Assembly: GCF_030816195.1 (NCBI RefSeq) | Contig: NZ_JAUSXS010000001.1 | Coordinates: 3,991,501-4,055,500 of the forward strand | Reading direction: 5' to 3' | Source of the DNA: Pseudomonas sp. W4I3 | Lineage (GTDB): Bacteria > Pseudomonadota > Gammaproteobacteria > Pseudomonadales > Pseudomonadaceae | Length of the DNA stretch: 64,000 nucleotides | In this document: piece by piece, positions 25,458 to 32,239 of the stretch | Position numbering within the stretch: position 1 is the stretch's first letter | Layout: each line of letters opens with the position of its first letter | The notes under the pieces: generated by a model | Told to the model about the DNA's origin: nothing | The model's input: the letters and a program-made list of their open reading frames with translations, nothing else | Database searches by the model: none | Position numbers and translations under genes: made by a program

Positions 25458-26060
25458 ATGATCCATCACGTCGTGGGGCTTTTTACCCATCCCGACCAGG
25501 AATGGCGGGAAATTCGTGGCGATAAAGAAGAAAGCATCAGCCACATGTACCTCACCCATACCCTCGTTCTCGCGGCGATTCCCGCCGTTTCTGCGTTTAT
25601 CGGCACCACCCAGGTTGGCTGGGTCATCGGCAACCGTGCCCCGGTCATGCTGACCCAGGAAAGCGCGCTTTGGATGACCCTGATGTCGTACGCGGCCATG
25701 CTCGGCGGCGTGGCGGTGATGGGCGCGTTCATTCACTGGATGGCGCGCACCTATGACGCCAACCCCAGCATGGCGCGCTGCGTAGCCTTTGCCACCTACA
25801 CGGCGACACCATTGTTCATCGGCGGCTTGGCGGCGCTCTATCCGCACATGTGGCTGGGCATGGTCGTAGGCACGGCGGCGATCTGCTACACGGTGTATCT
25901 ACTGTACGTAGGCTTGCCGACGTTCATGAGTATCGACCCGGATGAAGGCTTTCTGTTTTCCAGTTCGGTACTCGCCGTCGGCCTGGTAGTGCTGGTGGCG
26001 ATCATGGCGTTTACCGTGATCGTCTGGGGCCTGGGCGTTGGGCCGATCTACACCAGTTAG
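25458..26060 (+). CDS. Yip1-family inner-membrane protein
   Basis: The protein has 200 residues from the ATG at 25458 (CAGGAG upstream). The N-terminus MIHHVVGLFTHPDQEWREI, with the conserved P-x2-EW pattern, is followed by five hydrophobic segments, as in bacterial Yip1/DUF1282 proteins. Function is unknown; the fold is shared with eukaryotic Rab-interacting Yip1. A hairpin terminator candidate follows the stop. Confidence 0.85.
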   Translation: MIHHVVGLFTHPDQEWREIRGDKEESISHMYLTHTLVLAAIPAVSAFIGTTQVGWVIGNRAPVMLTQESALWMTLMSYAAMLGGVAVMGAFIHWMARTYDANPSMARCVAFATYTATPLFIGGLAALYPHMWLGMVVGTAAICYTVYLLYVGLPTFMSIDPDEGFLFSSSVLAVGLVVLVAIMAFTVIVWGLGVGPIYTS

Positions 26061-26076
26061 GCCTTTTTACCGCAGG

Positions 26077-26101
26077 CAAAGCCACCGACAAGGTGGCTTT
26101 G
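26077..26101 (+). terminator. Hairpin after the Yip1-family gene
   Basis: Perfect 10-bp stem CAAAGCCACC / GGTGGCTTTG with loop GACAA, 17 bp after the stop. The downstream T run is short, so termination strength is uncertain. Confidence 0.6.
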
Positions 26102-26188
26102 TGCGTTATGCATGACCATTCGGCGCCTGACAGATTCGGAAACACCCTGCTTTGCGGCATACTGGGCGTCTCTGGAGATATGTACAGC

Positions 26189-26683
26189 ATGCCCGAGCAA
26201 CTCAATACCCGCGTCGAAGATTGTTTCCTGCAAGCCGAATCCTTTTTCAAACGAAGCTTCAAACGCCCCAAGGTCAGCCTCAAGCTGCGGGGCCAGAAAG
26301 CCGGTGTCGCGCATTTGCACGAAAACCTGCTGCGCTTCAACCCTCAGCTCTACCGTGAAAACAGCCAGCACTTCCTGAAACAGACCGTGGCCCATGAAGT
26401 GGCGCACCTGATTGCCCACCAACTCTTCGGCGAGCGCATCCAGCCCCATGGTGAGGAATGGCAGTTGATCATGCGCGGGGTTTACGAACTGCCACCGGAC
26501 CGTTGCCATACCTATGAGGTCAAGCGTCGTCAGGTGACTCGTTACATCTACCGCTGCCCGTGCGCCGACAGCGATTTTCCGTTTTCACCACAGAGGCATG
26601 GGCTGGTGGGCCAGGGGCGGCGGTATTTATGTCGGCGGTGCCGGCAGACCCTGGTGTTCACTGGGGAAACTCGGGTGGAGTGA
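26189..26683 (+). CDS. sprT: SprT family zinc metalloprotease-like protein
   Basis: The protein has 164 residues from MPEQLNTRVE. The HExxH zinc motif is HEVAHLIAH, with the third ligand region GERIQPHGEEWQ, and a C-terminal zinc ribbon is formed by CPC and CRRC. SprT-like domains act in DNA-protein crosslink repair in eukaryotes (Spartan); the bacterial role is little known. A GGAG at 26173-26176 is unusually far from 26189 and close to an alternative ATG at 26180, so the start is uncertain by three codons. Confidence 0.9.
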   Translation: MPEQLNTRVEDCFLQAESFFKRSFKRPKVSLKLRGQKAGVAHLHENLLRFNPQLYRENSQHFLKQTVAHEVAHLIAHQLFGERIQPHGEEWQLIMRGVYELPPDRCHTYEVKRRQVTRYIYRCPCADSDFPFSPQRHGLVGQGRRYLCRRCRQTLVFTGETRVE

Positions 26684-26696
26684 GGGCCTCATCGGG

Positions 26697-27208
26697 GCAT
26701 AGGTATCTACACAACTTTGTAGCAGCCTACGGTAACCACGATGCGAAGCGAGCCGCCCTTGATCTTGATTTTAGGCGCCCCGTTAAACCACGCTGGCCGC
26801 AATTCGACAGTGATTTGGGGGGTAAACCGGCAGGGATGCCGGTTTAGCCGCCCCGCGCCATGGACGGCGCGTGGCGGCGGCCCCCCAAATCAATGTCGGA
26901 TTACGGGCACACCGAGCCTAGGCGAGGTGCCGAGTGGTGGGGCAAGAGCGTTTTGCTAACTTTTGCGCTTTTCAAAAGTGAGCCGCCGTCAGGGCGGAAC
27001 CCTAAGTCGCCGTTACCGCAGCAACGGATATGTACGCGCTCTGATCCAACATCCTGGTCGGCTGTCAGGCCGCCATCGGGAGCAAGCCCCCTCCCACATT
27101 TGGATCGCGCGGCATCAATCAGATAGCTATAGGCCGCCAGGTCGCAACGGGAGCAAGCTCCCTCGCCACAGGTTCAGGGCTACGCCAAAGTTGTGTAGAT
27201 ACCTATGC
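26697..27208. mobile_element. Putative MITE-like element with 23-bp terminal inverted repeats
   Basis: A 512-bp non-coding segment has perfect 23-bp inverted repeats at its ends (26697-26719, starting GCATAGGTATC, and 27186-27208). The octamer TCATCGGG occurs immediately outside both ends (26689-26696 and 27209-27216), as expected of a target-site duplication. Removing the element restores a normal REP arm directly after sprT. Inside are a predicted three-way junction (26811-26892), further hairpins, and two REP-like sequences in the same orientation (27073-27098 and 27141-27170). No transposase frame is present, so it would be non-autonomous. I recall similar interior sequence as a common intergenic repeat in P. 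fluorescens genomes but know no formal description. Confidence 0.75.
26811..26892. repeat. Predicted three-way-junction structure inside the 512-bp element
   Basis: A 12-bp closing stem TGATTTGGGGGG (26811-26822) / CCCCCCAAATCA (26881-26892) encloses two hairpins. The first is AAACCGGC / GCCGGTTT (26824-26831 with 26838-26845). The second is GCCGCC..GCGCC / GGCGC..GGCGGC (26847-26878, loop ATGGAC). The pairing is exact apart from a 2-by-2 internal loop in the second hairpin. Confidence 0.8.
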
Positions 27209-27210
27209 TC

Positions 27211-27282
27211 ATCGGGGGCAAGCCCCCTCCCACACTTTGACTGTGTCGACCATTCAAATGTGGGAGGGGGCTTGCCCCCGAT
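27211..27282. repeat. REP pair, opposite orientation to the usual REPIN
   Basis: ATCGGGGGCAAGCCCCC on the left and GGGGGCTTGCCCCCGAT on the right, both with the TCCCACA/TGTGGGA ends pointing inward. The left arm was the insertion site of the 512-bp element. Confidence 0.9.
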
Positions 27283-27295
27283 AGCACCAGAACAG

Positions 27296-28471
27296 TCACC
27301 CGACAACCCGGGCCTGGCGCAACTCCCCTATCCGCTGAGCACTGAACCCCAACTCCGCCAGCACTTCATCACTGTGCGCCCCTACGGCCACGCCAATATG
27401 CCGGGGTGCCGGCAACCCCTCGGAGAACTTCAGCGGGCAGGCAATCTGCGCCTGGGTCGAGCCATCGCCCCTCGGCACCTGGCTGACCAGCGCTCGCACC
27501 TTCAACTGGGGATGCTCCAGCGCTTCACTCAAGCTCAACACCGGTTCCACGCACGCATCCACGTCGGCGAACAACGCGCACAGTTCATCAAAGCTGCGCT
27601 TTTCGAATTCCACCTGCAGGGCCCGCTTGAGTGCTGGCTGCTGCTCAGGCTTCACGCTGTGCACCGCCAGATCCGGTCGCCCCAGGGTTTCGCACAATTG
27701 CTGCATAAATGCTGGCTCCAGGCTACCCACCGACATCCAGCGCCCATCCCGCGTGCGGTAATAGTCGTAGAAACTGCCGCCATTGAGAAAATGGTTTTCC
27801 CGCTCTGGCTCCACCCCGCAGGCCAGGTAACCGGCGCCGGCCATGGCGTTCAGGCTGAACGAGCAGTCGGTCATGCTCACATCCAGGTACTGGCCGACAC
27901 CGCTCTGCTGCCGCGCAATGACCGCCGCGAGCAAGCCCACCACCGCATGCAACGACCCACCCGCGACATCCGCCAGTTGCACGCCCAGCGGTAACGGACC
28001 ACTGTCGCGCCGCCCGGTGTGACTGGCCACACCAGCCACGGCCAGGTAGTTGATATCGTGGCCGGCGCGATCCCGATAAGGCCCGGTCTGGCCGTAACCG
28101 GTGATCGACACGTAGATCAGCCTGGGGTTGATCGCTTTCAATGCCGCGTAGCCCAGGCCCAGGCGTTCCATCACGCCGGGGCGGAATTGTTCGATGAGGA
28201 TATCGGTGCCCTTGACCAGCTCAAGGACGATCTGCAGCGCCTCGGCCTGCTTGAGGTCCAGCGCCAGGCTGCGCTTGTTGCGATTGAGGTAGGCATGGCT
28301 TGCCGACGTGCCGCCATCATGGGGCGGCAGCACTCGCAGCAAATCCGGGCGCGTCGGCGATTCGATGCGCAGCACCTCGGCGCCCATGTCCGCCAACATC
28401 AGCGAGGCAAACGGGCCAGGCAACAGGGTAGAAAAATCCAGCACTTTGAGGGACGCCAAGGGGCCTGTCAT
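27296..28471 (-). CDS. CaiB/BaiF family (class III) CoA transferase
   Basis: The protein has 391 residues from the ATG at 28471, with GGAG five bases upstream; the longer frame to 28531 lacks support. Class III features are VLDFSTLLPGPFASLMLADMGAEVLRIE at the N-terminus, the YGQTGPYRDRAGHDINYLA motif with the catalytic Asp, and GLLAAVIARQQSGVGQYLDVSM. Relatives include alpha-methylacyl-CoA racemase, and the substrate cannot be deduced. No other acyl-CoA genes lie nearby. It is divergent from tusD (158 bp between). Confidence 0.9.
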   Translation of the reverse strand: MTGPLASLKVLDFSTLLPGPFASLMLADMGAEVLRIESPTRPDLLRVLPPHDGGTSASHAYLNRNKRSLALDLKQAEALQIVLELVKGTDILIEQFRPGVMERLGLGYAALKAINPRLIYVSITGYGQTGPYRDRAGHDINYLAVAGVASHTGRRDSGPLPLGVQLADVAGGSLHAVVGLLAAVIARQQSGVGQYLDVSMTDCSFSLNAMAGAGYLACGVEPERENHFLNGGSFYDYYRTRDGRWMSVGSLEPAFMQQLCETLGRPDLAVHSVKPEQQPALKRALQVEFEKRSFDELCALFADVDACVEPVLSLSEALEHPQLKVRALVSQVPRGDGSTQAQIACPLKFSEGLPAPRHIGVAVGAHSDEVLAELGFSAQRIGELRQARVVG

Positions 28472-28629
28472 ACACACTCCGTTTGCGATTCGACTGGCCA
28501 CAGCGTAGTCAGCCTGCAGCACTGGCGGCAATCGTCAGAACGATCAACCGCAGTGACCGTTTTGATCACGGCGGGCTTTTTCGTCGCGGCGGCTTTATCA
28601 TTGGCCCACGTTTGTTGGCAGAGTCTTTC

Positions 28630-29022
28630 ATGAAGTTCGCGATTGCAGTGTTTAGCGCCGCCCACGCGCCCTCCTCGCGCCGCGCCCTGTTGTTCGCCCA
28701 GGCGGCCCTGGCCGGCGGGCATGAGATTGTGCGGCTGTTTTTTTATCAGGATGGCGTATACAGCGCATCGAATAACATCGTCGCGCCCCAGGATGAGCAA
28801 GACATCGCCCGCCAATGGCGCGAGTTCGTCAGCACCCACCAGCTCGACGGCGTGGTGTGCATCGCCGCGGCCTTGCGCCGTGGGGTGCTCAACGCCGAGG
28901 AAGCCACGCGCTATCAACGCAGCGCGGTGAATCTGGATGCGCCTTGGGCGCTGTCGGGCCTGGGGCAATTGCATGACGCCATCCAGGACGCCGACCGCCT
29001 GATCTGTTTTGGAGGCTCGTAA
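28630..29022 (+). CDS. tusD: Sulfurtransferase complex subunit TusD
   Basis: TusD receives persulfide sulfur in the TusBCD heterohexamer and passes it to TusE for 2-thiolation of uridine 34 in tRNA by MnmA. The protein has 130 residues from the ATG at 28630. It has the DsrE-like fold pattern with the acceptor cysteine in LDGVVCIAAALRRGV. First gene of tusDCBE; tusC starts 1 bp after its stop. mnmA, the end user of this relay, is encoded at 52143-53267. Confidence 0.95.
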   Translation: MKFAIAVFSAAHAPSSRRALLFAQAALAGGHEIVRLFFYQDGVYSASNNIVAPQDEQDIARQWREFVSTHQLDGVVCIAAALRRGVLNAEEATRYQRSAVNLDAPWALSGLGQLHDAIQDADRLICFGGS

Positions 29023-29023
29023 G

Positions 29024-29374
29024 ATGGCCAAATCATTGTTGGTGATCAGCCGCCAGGCGCCGTGGTCCGGGCCAAGTGCACGGGAAGCGCTGGACATCGT
29101 GCTGGCCGGCGGCGCGTTCGATCTGCCTATCGGCCTGCTGTTTCTCGATGACGGTGTGTTCCAACTGGCGCCGCAGCAGGACGCCAAGGCCGTGCAGCAA
29201 AAGGATTTGAGCGCCAACCTGCAAGCCCTGGGCCTGTTCGGCATTGATGAGGTGTTCGCCTGCCGCCACAGCCTGGCCGAGCGCGGGCTGGCTTCGCCGG
29301 AAAACGCCCAGGCGCTGGACAGCGCAGATATCTGCAAACTGATTGATCGTTACGACCAGGTGATGACCCTCTGA
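29024..29374 (+). CDS. tusC: Sulfurtransferase complex subunit TusC
   Basis: The protein has 116 residues, a DsrF-like subunit of TusBCD. The characteristic SLLVISRQAPWSGPSAREALDIVLAGGAFD beginning and the FLDDGVFQL segment are visible. GGAGG lies upstream inside the tusD 3' end. The stop overlaps the tusB ATG (TGATG), giving coupled translation in stoichiometric amounts. Confidence 0.94.
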   Translation: MAKSLLVISRQAPWSGPSAREALDIVLAGGAFDLPIGLLFLDDGVFQLAPQQDAKAVQQKDLSANLQALGLFGIDEVFACRHSLAERGLASPENAQALDSADICKLIDRYDQVMTL

Positions 29375-29652
29375 TGTCGACCTTACATGTAGTCTCTCAC
29401 TCCCCGTTCACCGATAACCGCCTGGACAGCTGCCTGCGTGTCTGTGGCAGCGCGGACGCTATCCTGTTGTGCGGCGACGGCGCCTACGGCCTGCACAACC
29501 CGGCCCTGCCCACCAAGGGCGTAAAGGTGTTTGTGCTGGCTGAAGACCTGCAGGCGCGCAACTTGCCCTTACCGGACTGGGCCGACAGCGTGGATTATCC
29601 CGGTTTTGTGCAGCTGTCCATCGACTACGACAAGGTCAACAGCTGGCTATGA
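29374..29652 (+). CDS. tusB: Sulfurtransferase complex subunit TusB
   Basis: The protein has 92 residues, a DsrH-like subunit of TusBCD. The pattern is STLHVVSHSPF, then DAILLCGDGAYGL and VFVLAEDLQARNL. It overlaps tusC by one base and tusE by 4 bp. Confidence 0.92.
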   Translation: MSTLHVVSHSPFTDNRLDSCLRVCGSADAILLCGDGAYGLHNPALPTKGVKVFVLAEDLQARNLPLPDWADSVDYPGFVQLSIDYDKVNSWL

Positions 29653-29984
29653 ACACCCTGACCGTCGGCCCGCGCACGCTGGAATTGGACAAGGACGGCT
29701 ACCTCGTCGACCTCAACGCCTGGTCCGCCGAAGTGGCCACTGCCCTGGCGGCCGCCGAATCGCTGGAATTGACCCCGGACCACTGGGAAATCCTTGAGCT
29801 GCTGCGCGGCTTTTACACGGAGTATCAGCTGTCCCCCGCCACGCGCCCGCTGATCAAGTACACCGCCTTGAAGCTCGGCGCGCAAAAGGGCAACAGCCTG
29901 CACCTCAACAAACTGTTCAACGGCACTCCCGCCAAACTCGCCGCCAAGCTGGCGGGCCTGCCCAGGCCGACGAATTGCTTATGA
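29649..29984 (+). CDS. tusE: TusE/DsrC family sulfur carrier
   Basis: The protein has 111 residues. It accepts sulfur from TusD on its conserved penultimate cysteine (C-terminus RPTNCL, Cys110) and interacts with MnmA and tRNA. The body has the DsrC pattern DGYLVDLNAWSAEVA...LTPDHWEILELLRGFY. It overlaps both tusB and the downstream YbiB-like gene by 4 bp. Confidence 0.95.
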   Translation: MNTLTVGPRTLELDKDGYLVDLNAWSAEVATALAAAESLELTPDHWEILELLRGFYTEYQLSPATRPLIKYTALKLGAQKGNSLHLNKLFNGTPAKLAAKLAGLPRPTNCL

Positions 29985-30982
29985 CCGACTTTGCCCCCCT
30001 GACCCTCTCCACGCCTGAAGAACATCCGTTTGCGCCATTCGTGCGCATCCTTGGCAAAGGCAAGCGCGGCGCACGCAACCTCACCCGTGAGGAAGCGCGC
30101 GAAGCCATGGGCATGCTGCTCGACGAAAAGGTCGAAGACACCCAGCTGGGCGCCTTCCTCATGCTGCTGCGCCACAAGGAAGAAAGCCCGGAAGAGCTCG
30201 CCGGCTTCACCGAAGCGGTGCGCGAACGCTTGCACGCGCCAGCCCTGAATGTGGACATCGATTGGCCGACCTACGCCGGCAAAAAGCGCCACTTGCCGTG
30301 GTTCCTGCTGGCGGCTAAATGCCTGGCGCACAATGGCGTGCGCATCCTCATGCACGGCGGTGGCGCGCATACGGCGGGGCGTTTGTACACCGAGCAGTTG
30401 CTGGAGCAGTTGCAGATACCGCTGTGCCGCAATTGGCAGCAGGTCGAGGCGGCGTATGAACACGGCAACCTGGCGTTTATCCCGTTGGGTGACTGGGCAC
30501 CTCAGTTGCAGCGCATGATCGACCTGCGCAACACCCTGGGCCTGCGCTCGCCGATCCACTCCCTGGCGCGTTTGCTCAACCCGTTGAATGCCCGTTGCGG
30601 CCTGCAAAGCATTTTCCACCCCGGCTACCAGGGCGTACACCGCGACGCCAGTGGCCTGATGGGCGACAACGTGATCGTGGTCAAGGGCGATGGCGGCGAG
30701 ATCGAAATCAACCCCGACACCCTCAGTCACTTGTATGGCACCACGGGCGGCCAAAGCTGGGATGAAGAATGGCCCGCCCTCTCCGCCCAGCGTCACGTCA
30801 AACCCGCGAGCCTGGAGCCTGAGCATCTCAAAGCCCTGTGGCGTGGCGACGTCGAGGACAGCTACCCGCAACTGGCCCTGATCGCGACCATGGCCCTGGC
30901 CTTGCGCGGCCTTGGACGCACGCGCGAGCAGGCATTCGAACTGGCCCAACAGTATTGGGATGCGCGGGACAGATCGATTTAA
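29981..30982 (+). CDS. TrpD2/YbiB-like glycosyltransferase-family protein
   Basis: The protein has 333 residues. It resembles anthranilate phosphoribosyltransferase (GPTR3 N-terminal helical domain with REEAREAMGMLLDEKVEDTQLGAFLMLLRHK, then a PRT-like fold with HGGGAHTAGR). This is the YbiB/TrpD2 subgroup, which lost anthranilate PRT activity and binds nucleic acid in E. coli. It is coupled to tusE by ATGA, so its product probably works in or near tRNA metabolism. An in-frame start two codons earlier (29975) is possible. Confidence 0.85.
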   Translation: MTDFAPLTLSTPEEHPFAPFVRILGKGKRGARNLTREEAREAMGMLLDEKVEDTQLGAFLMLLRHKEESPEELAGFTEAVRERLHAPALNVDIDWPTYAGKKRHLPWFLLAAKCLAHNGVRILMHGGGAHTAGRLYTEQLLEQLQIPLCRNWQQVEAAYEHGNLAFIPLGDWAPQLQRMIDLRNTLGLRSPIHSLARLLNPLNARCGLQSIFHPGYQGVHRDASGLMGDNVIVVKGDGGEIEINPDTLSHLYGTTGGQSWDEEWPALSAQRHVKPASLEPEHLKALWRGDVEDSYPQLALIATMALALRGLGRTREQAFELAQQYWDARDRSI

Positions 30983-31070
30983 TCGATCATTCACCTCCGG
31001 TCTTTGCGCTTTTAGTTCGAACTCATCCCTTTAAACTGGGCTCCAACGCTTATTAGCCAAGGAGCCAGTC

Positions 31071-32066
31071 ATGGGTTTGCTGATCGAAGGACATTGGAAA
31101 GACCAGTGGTACGAAAGTAGCGCGGATGGCGCTTTCCAGCGCGAACAGGCGCAACGCCGTCACTGGGTGACCGCCGATGGCCAACCCGGCCCGAGTGGCG
31201 AAGGCGGCTTCAAGGCCGAGGCTGGCCGCTATCACCTCTACGTGTCCCTCGCCTGCCCCTGGGCCCACCGCACCTTGATCCTGCGCAAGCTAAAGGGCCT
31301 GGAAGACCTGATCGACGTCTCCGTGGTCAGTTGGCTGATGCTGGAAAACGGCTGGACCTTCGACAAGGCCCACGGCTCCAGCGGCGACGCGCTGGACGGT
31401 TTGGACTTCATGCATCAGCGCTATACCGCCGACACCGCTGACTACACCGGTCGCGTCACGGTGCCGGTGCTATGGGACAAACAGCTCAACCGCATCGTCA
31501 GCAATGAATCGGCGGAGATCATCCGCATGTTCAACAGTGCGTTCAACGGGTTGACCGGCAACACCCTGGACTTCTACCCGCAAGCCCTGCGCTCGACCAT
31601 CGACGCGCTGAACGAACGCATCTACCCGGCCGTGAATAATGGCGTGTACCGCGCCGGGTTCGCCACCTCGCAGCAGGCGTATGAAGGTGCATTCGATGAC
31701 GTGTTTGCCGAGCTGGACCATTTGGAACAGCACCTGGGCAAGCATCGCTACCTGGCCGGCGAGTACCTGACCGAGGCGGATGTACGGCTGTTCACTACGC
31801 TGATTCGTTTCGATGCGGTGTATTACAGCCACTTCAAATGCAACCTGCGGCGGATTGCCGATTATGCGAATTTGTCGAATTGGCTGCGGGAGATGTATCA
31901 GTGGCCGGGGGTGGCCGAGACGGTGGATTTTGAGCACATCAAGGGGCATTACTATGCCAGCCATCGGAAGATCAACCCGACGGGGATTGTGCCGAAGGGG
32001 CCACTGCAACGGTTCGATGCCGGGCATGACCGTCAGCGTTTGAGTGGTAAAGGCGTCTGGAGCTGA
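31071..32066 (+). CDS. Glutathionyl-hydroquinone reductase (Xi-class GST, YqjG/ECM4)
   Basis: The protein has 331 residues. The active-site cysteine lies in YVSLACPWAHRTLI, the Xi-class signature, and the C-terminal all-helical GST domain contains YLTEADVRLFTTLIRFDAVYYSHFKCN. It reduces glutathionyl-hydroquinones to hydroquinones in the cytoplasm using glutathione. GGAG precedes the ATG. It stands alone between the tus operon and a REP cluster. Confidence 0.93.
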   Translation: MGLLIEGHWKDQWYESSADGAFQREQAQRRHWVTADGQPGPSGEGGFKAEAGRYHLYVSLACPWAHRTLILRKLKGLEDLIDVSVVSWLMLENGWTFDKAHGSSGDALDGLDFMHQRYTADTADYTGRVTVPVLWDKQLNRIVSNESAEIIRMFNSAFNGLTGNTLDFYPQALRSTIDALNERIYPAVNNGVYRAGFATSQQAYEGAFDDVFAELDHLEQHLGKHRYLAGEYLTEADVRLFTTLIRFDAVYYSHFKCNLRRIADYANLSNWLREMYQWPGVAETVDFEHIKGHYYASHRKINPTGIVPKGPLQRFDAGHDRQRLSGKGVWS

Positions 32067-32096
32067 TTCAAGAGATGTGGTGTGTTTGAAGGAATC

Positions 32097-32228
32097 ATCG
32101 GGAGCAAGCCCCCTCCCACATTGGAATGCGTTCCAAATGTGGGAGGGGGCTTGAGCTAATGCCAGTCAGTCAAGGCAACCGCGTGCCTGTGCTGCTTTTT
32201 GACTGCCTGGCATTAGGGCTTGCCCCGA
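32097..32228. repeat. REP pair interrupted by a short palindromic insertion
   Basis: The left arm ATCGGGAGCAAGCCCCC..ACA (32097-32120) faces a right arm starting TGTGGGAGGGGGCTTG (32138-32153). The right arm stops, 62 bp of foreign sequence follow, and it resumes as GGCTTGCCCCGATG (32217-32230). See the separate entry for the insertion. Confidence 0.85.
32156..32216. repeat. 61-bp palindromic mini-insertion inside a REP arm
   Basis: Inverted repeats of 18 bp at 32156-32173 (CTAATGCCAGTCAGTCAA) and 32199-32216 (TTGACTGCCTGGCATTAG) match at 17 of 18 positions and enclose a 25-nt loop. GGCTTG occurs on both sides, consistent with a short target duplication. It could also fold as a hairpin downstream of cysG on the minus strand. 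Confidence 0.7.
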
Positions 32229-32239
32229 TGCTTGTGTTC

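Noticed and set aside
26860..27994. Plus-strand frames running from the 512-bp element into the CoA-transferase region
   Set aside because: They cross REP sequences and the terminal inverted repeat, then run antisense to a clear CaiB-family gene.
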